Shown here piece by piece: positions 52,627 to 60,369 of a stretch of DNA of 64,000 nt. The translations under genes and the position numbers were made by a program. Source of the stretch: Maribacter vaceletii (lineage in GTDB: Bacteria > Bacteroidota > Bacteroidia > Flavobacteriales > Flavobacteriaceae); the NCBI RefSeq assembly GCF_003634105.1, contig NZ_RBIQ01000009.1, positions 310,001 to 374,000 on the forward strand. The letters are read 5' to 3'. The notes under the pieces are model-generated. The model searched no databases, was not told the DNA's origin, and saw only the letters and a list, made by a program, of their open reading frames with translations. Numbering within the stretch: position 1 is the first letter of the stretch; the number at the start of each line of letters is the position of its first letter.

Positions 52627-54432
52627 TCATCGTTTTAAAGAAAAATGATTATTTATATATTTTGCGGTTTGAGTCTGCCCATTTTCATTGATATAATCTA
52701 GCTTAAACCAATAATCCGTTGCAGGTAAAGGCACTCCGTTATAGGTGCCATCCCAACCTTTTGAAGTACTTCCAAATTGAAATAAAAATTTACCAAAACG
52801 GTCATAAATATACACTTGCGGATTTTGCAATTCTGCAATTTCTTTTATTTGCCAGTAATCATTAATAGAATCTCCGTTTGGTGTAAAGAATTTTTCAAAA
52901 CCTATTACTACAATTTCTTCGGTTACTTCTCCACAACCTTTTGGGTCTATCACTTTTACAGTATGCCTACCAGGCAACACATTACTAAATCGTCTAGATT
53001 GTTGTACTGTTTCTTCGTCAATTTGATAGGTATACTCGCCTTCTAAATTTATAAATACTTCTACAGTATTACTACTTTGCAGGTCTTCTATTTTTATATC
53101 TGTTACTTCTGGTAATTCTGACTTAACAACAGTAACACTTCTTGAATTTGTACAACTTACGCCATTGCTTGTATGCGTTACAGTTAAAGTATAAATCCCA
53201 GCTTCACTTGCAACAATACTAGAAGAAGTTTCTCCTGTATCCCAGTTATATGTGTAATTTGAATTTGGAGACAATTCCCCAATAGTTCCAGAAGTTTCAT
53301 TGGCACATAAAAATAATTCTTCATCAAAAGTTAATACAGGGGTTTCTACACTTGTATAATTAAAACTCTCAGAGGCATCAAAACACTTAGGATTTTCTAT
53401 AGAAGTTGTACGAACGTATATGGTTTGCGAACCAGTTAAAACTGTATTTTCTTTCTCTAATGGATCTACACCATTTGTTGCATCATTTTGTGATGCATGA
53501 TAACTAACTCTAAAATCATTAGAACTTTGCGTTCCTAATGCTTCCGAATCTTTTAATTGTAAATTAATTTGAGAATTTCCAGAGCAAGAAATTTCATCTT
53601 GTAAAGGATATGTAACTGGCGATGGCGAAAAAGCCACCTGCGCCTCACTAACAATATTATTCCCCATAGGCATAACCACTAGAACACGATATAATGCAGA
53701 AACGGCAACATTTAATGTAGCTGCACTTTCACCAGGTATTCTTGAAAATCCTGTTCCTAAATCTAAATACCACTCATAACTAATAGCGGTTGCTGTTGTA
53801 GCATCTAAAATAACCGTATCTGTATCACAAGCAGATACAGGCGGTCCTAATAAATTATTAATTATAGAACAATCTAAAGCATTGTTAGGATTTGTGACAA
53901 AAATATGTCCCGAAAACTGAATTGAAAAACCTGAGTTAGTATTACTAAAATTATTTATTAGCAATAAATAATCTTCTCCTGGTTCTACCTGTAACCAGTC
54001 TTCATACAGAATAGTATCAGTATCTCCGTTAGGATTTTCTCCAACACCCATATAGGTGTTAGCTTCCATATTATCAAAAAAATTGCAACGAACAGGAGTT
54101 CCTAAATTATTACAATCTGATGTTTTATATAATGCAAAGTCCCAATCTTCAGAAGTATCAAAACCTATATTAAAACCCAACTGTCCGCTAGCACCAGTCC
54201 TAAACTTATACCAGGCAGAATTAGTTTCTATTACTCCAGATGTTGTTTGCCGTAAACAACCACTTTCTGTAGCTCCATTAAAATCGTCTACACCATAACC
54301 AGTTGTACCTCCATTTACAGGAGTATCATTACAAATAGGAATAGCATTAGCGCAATCTGGAGAAACTTGAGCATTTAGCAACAAGCCAGAAGCAAAAAAA
54401 AGAAAACATATTACAACACCTAAGCGGTTCAT
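52627..54432 (-). CDS. T9SS type B cell-surface protein, larger paralogue
   Basis: A 601-residue secreted protein starting MNRLGVVICFLFFASGLLL (ATG at 54432; a TTG four codons upstream is less likely). It has the same N-terminal module as its neighbour (CANAIPICNDTP, GCLRQTTSG, WYKFRTGASGQLGFNIG, WDFALYK), then two Ig/PKD-like domains, and the type B sorting domain GFEKFFTPNGDSINDYWQIK, WDGTYNGVPLPATDYWFKLDY. T9SS-exported adhesins of gliding flavobacteria have this form. It is 113 bp upstream of the paralogue and divergent from folE. Confidence 0.91.
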   Translation of the reverse strand: MNRLGVVICFLFFASGLLLNAQVSPDCANAIPICNDTPVNGGTTGYGVDDFNGATESGCLRQTTSGVIETNSAWYKFRTGASGQLGFNIGFDTSEDWDFALYKTSDCNNLGTPVRCNFFDNMEANTYMGVGENPNGDTDTILYEDWLQVEPGEDYLLLINNFSNTNSGFSIQFSGHIFVTNPNNALDCSIINNLLGPPVSACDTDTVILDATTATAISYEWYLDLGTGFSRIPGESAATLNVAVSALYRVLVVMPMGNNIVSEAQVAFSPSPVTYPLQDEISCSGNSQINLQLKDSEALGTQSSNDFRVSYHASQNDATNGVDPLEKENTVLTGSQTIYVRTTSIENPKCFDASESFNYTSVETPVLTFDEELFLCANETSGTIGELSPNSNYTYNWDTGETSSSIVASEAGIYTLTVTHTSNGVSCTNSRSVTVVKSELPEVTDIKIEDLQSSNTVEVFINLEGEYTYQIDEETVQQSRRFSNVLPGRHTVKVIDPKGCGEVTEEIVVIGFEKFFTPNGDSINDYWQIKEIAELQNPQVYIYDRFGKFLFQFGSTSKGWDGTYNGVPLPATDYWFKLDYINENGQTQTAKYINNHFSLKR

Positions 54433-54537
54433 AAACTTATACAAATTTGTAATTCCTAAAAATAACCAACCTGTTTTCTTAACACTAATTTATGTTGTGT
54501 AAGCACTAGAATATAGTATAAACTGCCATATTATGTA

Positions 54538-54545
54538 TATCTTTG
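54538..54545 (+). promoter_or_regulatory. Candidate -7 box of folE
   Basis: TATCTTTG is a perfect TAnnTTTG, 24 bases before the folE ATG. No TTG lies at the right distance upstream, so this is a half-site. Confidence 0.4.
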
Positions 54546-54569
54546 CGCTTCCATTAAAGTTGAATTTAA

Positions 54570-55250
54570 ATGAAAATCGACACAACATTAGAAGAGCAAT
54601 TTGATAACATGGGAGACGACCATATATCATCTGCAGAAGATACTCCTATGAGAGAAGATGCATTTGTTCTGAATGATAAAGAGAAAATAGAAAAGATTAA
54701 AGCTAGCGTTACCGATATTTTACACACCCTAGGTTTAGACTTAAATGACGATAGTCTAAAAGGAACTCCAAACAGAGTGGCAAAAATGTTTGTTAATGAA
54801 ATTTTTGGCGGATTACACCCAGACCGCAAACCTAAAGCATCTACTTTTGATAATAAATACAAGTATGGAGAAATGCTTGTAGAAAAAAACATTACTCTTT
54901 ATTCTACCTGTGAGCACCACTTATTACCTATTGTTGGTAGGGCTCATATTGCATACATTTCTAGCGGGTCTGTAGTTGGGCTTTCTAAAATGAATCGTAT
55001 TGTAGATTATTACGCAAAAAGACCTCAAGTACAGGAAAGACTTACTATTCAGGTTGTAAAAGAATTGCAAAAAGTTTTAGGAACAGAAGATGTTGCTTGT
55101 ATTATTGATGCCAAACATTTATGCGTAAATTCTCGAGGAATTAGTGATATAGAAAGTAGTACAGTTACTGCAGAATATGGTGGGAAATTTAAAGAAGAAG
55201 CCGTACGTAGAGAATTTTTAAATTTTATTCAACTAGAAACTAAATTTTAA
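54570..55250 (+). CDS. folE: GTP cyclohydrolase I
   Basis: FolE turns GTP into dihydroneopterin triphosphate, the first step of folate synthesis. The 226-residue protein has an acidic N-terminal extension, then LGLDLNDDSLKGTPNRVAKMF, the zinc site STCEHHLLPIVG (Cys114, His116, His117), HIAYISSGSVVGLSKMNRIV, and MIDAKH..CVNSRGI in the variant IIDAKHLCVNSRGI. All catalytic residues are kept. It starts the plus-strand run folE-cysS-yidD, 18 bp before cysS. Confidence 0.96.
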   Translation: MKIDTTLEEQFDNMGDDHISSAEDTPMREDAFVLNDKEKIEKIKASVTDILHTLGLDLNDDSLKGTPNRVAKMFVNEIFGGLHPDRKPKASTFDNKYKYGEMLVEKNITLYSTCEHHLLPIVGRAHIAYISSGSVVGLSKMNRIVDYYAKRPQVQERLTIQVVKELQKVLGTEDVACIIDAKHLCVNSRGISDIESSTVTAEYGGKFKEEAVRREFLNFIQLETKF

Positions 55251-55268
55251 TACCATTCCTTTTCCAAA

Positions 55269-56750
55269 ATGCAAGTATTTAAAAATCAAACTTTAAAAAT
55301 ATATAATTCCCTTAGTGGAAAAAAAGAAGTTTTTAAACCCATAAATGAAGGTCACATAGGTATGTATGTTTGTGGCCCTACAGTTTACAGCAATGTCCAT
55401 TTAGGAAACTGTAGAACATTTATGTCTTTTGATATGATTTTTAGATACTTTAAGCATCTTGGGTTTAAAGTAAGGTATGTAAGGAATATTACAGATGCTG
55501 GCCATTTGGTAGATGATGCAGATGAAGGGGAAGACAAAATTGCTAAAAAAGCGCGTTTAGAACAACTAGAACCAATGGAAGTTGTACAGCGCTATACCGT
55601 TGATTTCCATACTATTTTAGAAAAATTTAATTTTCTTCCTCCTAGCATAGAACCAACTGCTACTGGACATATAATTGAGCAAATAGAAATTATAAAAGAA
55701 ATTATAAGCAAAGGGTTTGCTTATGAAATAAATGGCTCTGTTTATTTTGATGTAAAGACCTTTAATGAAAAAAAAGAATACGGTAAACTTAGCGGGAGAA
55801 AATTAGAAGATATGATTGCTAATACACGTGAATTAGCAGCACAAAGTGAAAAAAGAAATCCGCAGGATTTTGCTTTATGGAAAAAAGCAGAACCAGAACA
55901 CATTATGCGATGGCCTTCTCCTTGGGGAGACGGTTTTCCTGGCTGGCATTTAGAGTGTACAGCAATGAGTACAAAATATTTAGGAGAGACTTTTGATATA
56001 CATGGTGGCGGAATGGATTTAAAATTCCCGCATCACGAATGTGAAATTGCACAAGCAGAAGCTTGTAATGGACATTCTCCTGTAAATTATTGGCTACATG
56101 CCAATATGCTTACTTTAAATGGTAAGAAAATGGCAAAATCTACTGGAAACAGTATTTTACCAAATGAAATTTTTACTGGAGAAAACACTTTCTTAAGTAA
56201 AGCATTTTCACCATCTGTAGTTCGCTTTTTTATGATGCAAGCACATTACACTAGTATTTTAGATATTAGTAATGATGCCCTTTTAGCATCAGAAAAAGGA
56301 TTTAACAAACTTATGGAAGCTATAGATAGTTTAAATAAAGTAACCGTTAAAGACTCTTCTACTTTTAATGTAGAACAATGGCAACAACAATGTTATGATG
56401 CCATGAACGATGATTTTAACAGCCCAATACTTATTGCAAAATTATTTGAAGCCGTAAAACAAATTAACCTTATTAAAGAAGAAAAAGCTAGTATTACCTT
56501 AGCAGACAAAACAGTATTGACAGATACACTTCATAGTTTTGTTTTTGATGTTCTTGGGCTAGAAGACAAAAACACTAAAGATAATAACTCTAATAAAATA
56601 GACGGTGTTGTAGAACTTTTAATTGAATTAAGAAAAGAAGCTAGAGAGAATAAAGATTTTGCCACATCAGACAAAATTAGAAACCAATTAGCAGAAATGG
56701 GGATAGAATTAAAAGACGGAAAAGAAGGCACTACTTTTACCATTTTATAA
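55269..56750 (+). CDS. cysS: Cysteinyl-tRNA synthetase
   Basis: Charges tRNA-Cys. The 493-residue class I synthetase has [15 protein letters not shown] (zinc Cys and HIGH-type HLGN), [21 protein letters not shown] and KMAKSTGNS, a KMSKS variant. The C-terminal helical domain ends [20 protein letters not shown]. It follows folE by 18 bp and precedes yidD by 8 bp. Confidence 0.97.
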   Translation: MQVFKNQTLKIYNSLSGKKEVFKPINEGHIGMYVCGPTVYSNVHLGNCRTFMSFDMIFRYFKHLGFKVRYVRNITDAGHLVDDADEGEDKIAKKARLEQLEPMEVVQRYTVDFHTILEKFNFLPPSIEPTATGHIIEQIEIIKEIISKGFAYEINGSVYFDVKTFNEKKEYGKLSGRKLEDMIANTRELAAQSEKRNPQDFALWKKAEPEHIMRWPSPWGDGFPGWHLECTAMSTKYLGETFDIHGGGMDLKFPHHECEIAQAEACNGHSPVNYWLHANMLTLNGKKMAKSTGNSILPNEIFTGENTFLSKAFSPSVVRFFMMQAHYTSILDISNDALLASEKGFNKLMEAIDSLNKVTVKDSSTFNVEQWQQQCYDAMNDDFNSPILIAKLFEAVKQINLIKEEKASITLADKTVLTDTLHSFVFDVLGLEDKNTKDNNSNKIDGVVELLIELRKEARENKDFATSDKIRNQLAEMGIELKDGKEGTTFTIL

Positions 56751-56758
56751 TAAAAAAT

Positions 56759-56983
56759 ATGGTAAAAAAAATCCTAATAGCACCTTTTGTTCTTTTAGTT
56801 AAGTTTTACCAAACTGCAATATCACCGTTTACACCAGCAACATGCCGATACTCCCCTACATGTTCGCAGTATACTTTAGAGGCCTTGAAAAAACATGGTC
56901 TTTTTAAAGGTGGGTGGCTAGCAACAAAAAGAATATTTAGTTGCCATCCTTGGGGAGGAAAAGGATATGATCCTGTACCTTAA
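56759..56983 (+). CDS. yidD: Membrane protein insertion efficiency factor YidD
   Basis: A 74-residue protein with [40 protein letters not shown] and [13 protein letters not shown], the complete YidD signature with its three cysteines. It assists YidC-dependent membrane protein insertion at the inner membrane. Spacing of 8 bp from cysS implies co-transcription. Confidence 0.95.
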   Translation: MVKKILIAPFVLLVKFYQTAISPFTPATCRYSPTCSQYTLEALKKHGLFKGGWLATKRIFSCHPWGGKGYDPVP

Positions 56984-57070
56984 ATTTCAAGGGAAATTAA
57001 AAAAATACTAACATTTGTTTCTTAAGTAATTAACTATCTTAGTCGCACATTAAAAAAATAAAACTCTACT

Positions 57071-58036
57071 ATGTTTTTCTTAGGCTTTACATGGAATCCC
57101 AATGAAACTCTTTTTAATATTGGTTTCATTCAGATTAAATACTACAATTTATTATGGATTACCTCTTTTGCATTAGGATGGTTTTTAATGAAAAAAATAT
57201 TTTTGAATGAAAAGAAAACGGTAGAACAGCTAGATTCTCTTTTTATTTATACCGTATTAGCCACAATGCTTGGAGCTCGATTAGGGCATGTTTTCTTTTA
57301 CGATTGGCCATATTACAAAAACCATATAATTGAAATCTTGTTACCAATAAGGGAGTCTGCAAATAGTGCTTTATTTGGTTTTATTAATGGCTATGAGTTT
57401 ACCGGCTTTACTGGACTAGCTAGTCATGGCGCTACCATTGGTATTATTATTGGAATGTATTTATACACCAGAAAATTTCCAGAATTTAAAATTTTATGGA
57501 TTCTAGATAGGTTAGTTGTTCCTGTGTCTATAGGTGCTTTTTGTGTGCGTTTAGGAAACTTCTTTAATTCTGAAATTAATGGAAAACCTGTAGAAAAATC
57601 ATTTGCATTTGCCACTCGTTTCATTAGAGACTCAGATGATTTACACCCTTCTAAAGCACTTGCTGTAACAAAAGAAAAAACATTAAACGCAGCATACGCA
57701 GCCATAGAAAACAATCCTAAGTTTGCTCAATATTTAGAAGAAATTCCTTATCGTCATCCTGCGCAATTATATGAAGGTATAAGCTATATTTTTGTTTTTA
57801 TAATTCTTCACTTTTTATACTGGAAAACAGACAAAAAAGACAAACCTGGCTATTTACTAGGTCTATTTTTAGTGCTTCTTTGGAGTATTAGATTTATTGT
57901 AGAATTTGTAAAGAAAAGCCAAGGTGGTTTTGAGGAATCTTTAGGGGTATTATCTACTGGCCAATGGTTAAGTATTCCTTTTATAATTATTGGCTTCTAT
58001 TTTATGTTTAAACCGTCTAAATTTAGTTCTAAATAA
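57071..58036 (+). CDS. lgt: Prolipoprotein diacylglyceryl transferase
   Basis: Lgt moves diacylglycerol from phosphatidylglycerol to the lipobox Cys of prolipoproteins. The 321-residue protein has seven helices with LGARLGHVFFYDW, GLASHGATIGIIIG, and VRLGNFFNSEINGKPV, plus the HPAQLYEGISY motif. It is longer than the ~280-residue E. coli protein because of a ~40-residue insert between FATRFI and HPAQLYE, usual in Bacteroidota. The many lipoproteins of this window depend on it. It lies 87 bp after yidD and 8 bp before the DUF192 gene. Confidence 0.95.
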   Translation: MFFLGFTWNPNETLFNIGFIQIKYYNLLWITSFALGWFLMKKIFLNEKKTVEQLDSLFIYTVLATMLGARLGHVFFYDWPYYKNHIIEILLPIRESANSALFGFINGYEFTGFTGLASHGATIGIIIGMYLYTRKFPEFKILWILDRLVVPVSIGAFCVRLGNFFNSEINGKPVEKSFAFATRFIRDSDDLHPSKALAVTKEKTLNAAYAAIENNPKFAQYLEEIPYRHPAQLYEGISYIFVFIILHFLYWKTDKKDKPGYLLGLFLVLLWSIRFIVEFVKKSQGGFEESLGVLSTGQWLSIPFIIIGFYFMFKPSKFSSK

Positions 58037-58044
58037 TATTTAAG

Positions 58045-58536
58045 ATGAAATCTTTACAACACTCTTTATTATTCTTAGTATTTATAGCTGCAACATTATT
58101 TTCTTGTAAAACAGAAAATAAAAAAGTAGTTAAAACTGCTGCAATAGAGTTTAAGAAAGAAGGTACATTAACCATACGTAAAGGCAATAAAGATTCTGTC
58201 TTAACAAAAATAAATATTGAGATAGCAGAAACGGAGTACGAAACACAAACTGGTCTTATGTACAGAGAAGGTATGGCAACCAATGAAGGAATGCTTTTTA
58301 TTTTTCCAGATGTAAGAATGCATTCTTTTTACATGAAAAACACGCTGTTTCCTCTGGATATAATTTATATTGATGAAAATTTAAAAATTGCTAGTTTCGA
58401 AGAAAATGCAAAGCCATTAGATGAAACCTCTTTATCTTCTATTGTTCCTGTAAAATATGTTTTAGAAGTAAATGCAGGATTAGCTGAAAAATGGATTTTA
58501 GAAGTAGGAGATACTATAGAGTTTACAAAACTTTAA
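58045..58536 (+). CDS. DUF192 lipoprotein
   Basis: A 163-residue lipoprotein (Cys21 in TLFSCKTEN). The DUF192 domain follows: TQTGLMYREGMATNEGMLF, SFYMKNTLFPLDIIYID and AKWILEVGDTIEF. DUF192 proteins are small beta-barrel-like proteins of unknown function in bacteria and archaea. It follows lgt by 8 bp and precedes the GNAT gene by 4 bp. Confidence 0.9.
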   Translation: MKSLQHSLLFLVFIAATLFSCKTENKKVVKTAAIEFKKEGTLTIRKGNKDSVLTKINIEIAETEYETQTGLMYREGMATNEGMLFIFPDVRMHSFYMKNTLFPLDIIYIDENLKIASFEENAKPLDETSLSSIVPVKYVLEVNAGLAEKWILEVGDTIEFTKL

Positions 58537-58540
58537 TACT

Positions 58541-59059
58541 GTGCAACTACTATTAGAAGAAATAGAAACAGAACGCCTACTATTTAGAAAAATAATTCCT
58601 TCAGATTTTAATTCTTGGCTTCCATTTTATGAAGACCCAACAAGCACCCAATTTTGGGAAGGTTTGGACAAAGACCCTAAAATTGCCTGCGAAAATCATT
58701 TTAAAGGTATTTTTAATAGATACAACAATAATCTAGGAGGTATGAATGCCTTGCTAGATAAAGAGTCTTTACAATTTATAGGTATGTGCGGACTACTAGT
58801 ACAAACTGTTGACACTAGTAAGGAAATAGAAATTGGATACTCTATACTACCTAAATACAGAAGATTAGGATATGCTACAGAAGCCGCAAAAAAATGCAAA
58901 GCTTATGCATTGAAAAACAAAATAACAAACTCTATAATTTCTATTATTCATATAGATAATATTCCTTCTCAAAAAGTAGCAATTGCAAATGGTATGTTTT
59001 TAGACAAGACTACTACCTATAAAAACAATCCTGTACATATATATAGAGTATTATTATGA
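58541..59059 (+). CDS. GNAT-family acetyltransferase (RimJ/RimL-like)
   Basis: A 172-residue N-acetyltransferase: LLEEIETERLLFRKIIPSDF at the start, EIGYSILPKYRRLGYATEAA (acetyl-CoA loop, with RLGYAT in place of RxxGxA) and NIPSQKVAIANGM. The start is GTG at 58541, giving MQLLLEEIETERL. Acceptor is unknown. Its stop overlaps the ABC-ATPase start (ATGA). Confidence 0.88.
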   Translation: MQLLLEEIETERLLFRKIIPSDFNSWLPFYEDPTSTQFWEGLDKDPKIACENHFKGIFNRYNNNLGGMNALLDKESLQFIGMCGLLVQTVDTSKEIEIGYSILPKYRRLGYATEAAKKCKAYALKNKITNSIISIIHIDNIPSQKVAIANGMFLDKTTTYKNNPVHIYRVLL

Positions 59060-60300
59060 AAACTAACCATCATTGGGGAATATATATCACGAATACATCA
59101 AACAAAAAACAGTTGATACATGAGTTTTTAAAAAATAGCTCGTATCAAAATATAGAATCTTATGTTGGCCATAAAATAGCATTATTTTCTAAAATTACTA
59201 TTGCAGGTTTAATTGAGGATGAAGATCGTCATGACACCAAAATAATTACAAAAAACAGCAATCAGTCTTTAAAATCCATGTCAAGTGGAGAGCAAAAAAA
59301 GGCACTTTTAAAACATCTTTTTAGCACAGATAATAAAGTAATTATCCTAGATAATGTTTTTGACAACCTAGACATAGAGTCGCAAATAAATATAAAAAAA
59401 ACACTTACAGAGAAAGCTGATAAAATTTCTTTTATACAACTGATAAGTAGAAAAGAAGACACCCTACCATTTCTTACCCATTATGCAGCTTTAGAAAATG
59501 AAACTTTAAAAACATATTCCTCTCTAAACACTATTCCACTTTTTAAGACAAAAAACAAAATAACTGGTAGTATTCCTCCTCCAATACTCACTTCTAACTT
59601 TATTGAAAAAACATTAATTAAACTAAAAAATGTTACTGTATCATTTGGCGATAAAACTGTTTTAAAAAATATTAATTGGCAAATAGACCGTGGTTCTTTT
59701 TGGGAATTAATTGGTGCTAATGGAAGCGGAAAAACTACAATACTATCCATGCTTACTGGGGAAAACCCAAAAGGCTACGGACAAGACTTATACATTTTTG
59801 GAAAAAAGAAAGGCAGCGGAGAAAGTATTTGGGATATAAAAAAACGCATTGGGTATTTTACGCCCTCTATGACCGATAAGTTTAAAGGCAACCATACTAT
59901 TGAAAATATGCTAATATCTGGTTATAACGACTCTATAGGGTTGTATACAAAACCCACAGATGTTCAAAAACAACGTGCGCTAGAATGGCTAAAGCTTTTA
60001 CAGATGGAGGACTTAAAAGACACTTTATTTAAAGAGTTGTCTATGGGGCAAAAAAGAGTAATTATGACCACCAGAGCTATGGTTAAGCATCCAGAATTAC
60101 TTATACTAGATGAACCTACAGCAGGGTTAGATGATTTTTCTGCTAGTATATTAGTTTCTCTTGTGAATAAAATGGCACAAGAATCGCAAACTACTATTTT
60201 ATTTGTATCACACAGAAAAGAAAGCAATTTAACACCACAATATCAATATTTATTAACTCCTTCTACCACAGGATCCGTAGGAACAATAACTAAATTGTAG
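59056..60300 (+). CDS. ModF-like ABC ATPase with degenerate first domain
   Basis: A 414-residue protein with two ABC ATPase halves. The C-terminal half is complete: Walker A GANGSGKTT (220-228), signature LSMGQKRV and Walker B LLILDEPTAGLDD. The N-terminal half keeps a signature (MSSGEQKK) and Walker B-like VIILDNVFDNLD but has no Walker A. ModF-type proteins of ~490 residues normally have two intact sites. No permease gene is adjacent, so a non-transport role is likely. It overlaps the GNAT gene by 4 bp and ends at a bidirectional terminator. Confidence 0.85.
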   Translation: MKTNHHWGIYITNTSNKKQLIHEFLKNSSYQNIESYVGHKIALFSKITIAGLIEDEDRHDTKIITKNSNQSLKSMSSGEQKKALLKHLFSTDNKVIILDNVFDNLDIESQINIKKTLTEKADKISFIQLISRKEDTLPFLTHYAALENETLKTYSSLNTIPLFKTKNKITGSIPPPILTSNFIEKTLIKLKNVTVSFGDKTVLKNINWQIDRGSFWELIGANGSGKTTILSMLTGENPKGYGQDLYIFGKKKGSGESIWDIKKRIGYFTPSMTDKFKGNHTIENMLISGYNDSIGLYTKPTDVQKQRALEWLKLLQMEDLKDTLFKELSMGQKRVIMTTRAMVKHPELLILDEPTAGLDDFSASILVSLVNKMAQESQTTILFVSHRKESNLTPQYQYLLTPSTTGSVGTITKL

Positions 60301-60317
60301 AATTCCTATTAAAAACA

Positions 60318-60350
60318 AAAAAGGCTTAAGTAAAATTACTTAAGCCTTTT
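60318..60350. terminator. Bidirectional terminator
   Basis: AAAAGGCTTAAGTAA / TTACTTAAGCCTTTT with a short loop, between the convergent ABC-ATPase and secDF genes. Confidence 0.78.
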
Positions 60351-60369
60351 CATGGTTAAAAAAATATTA

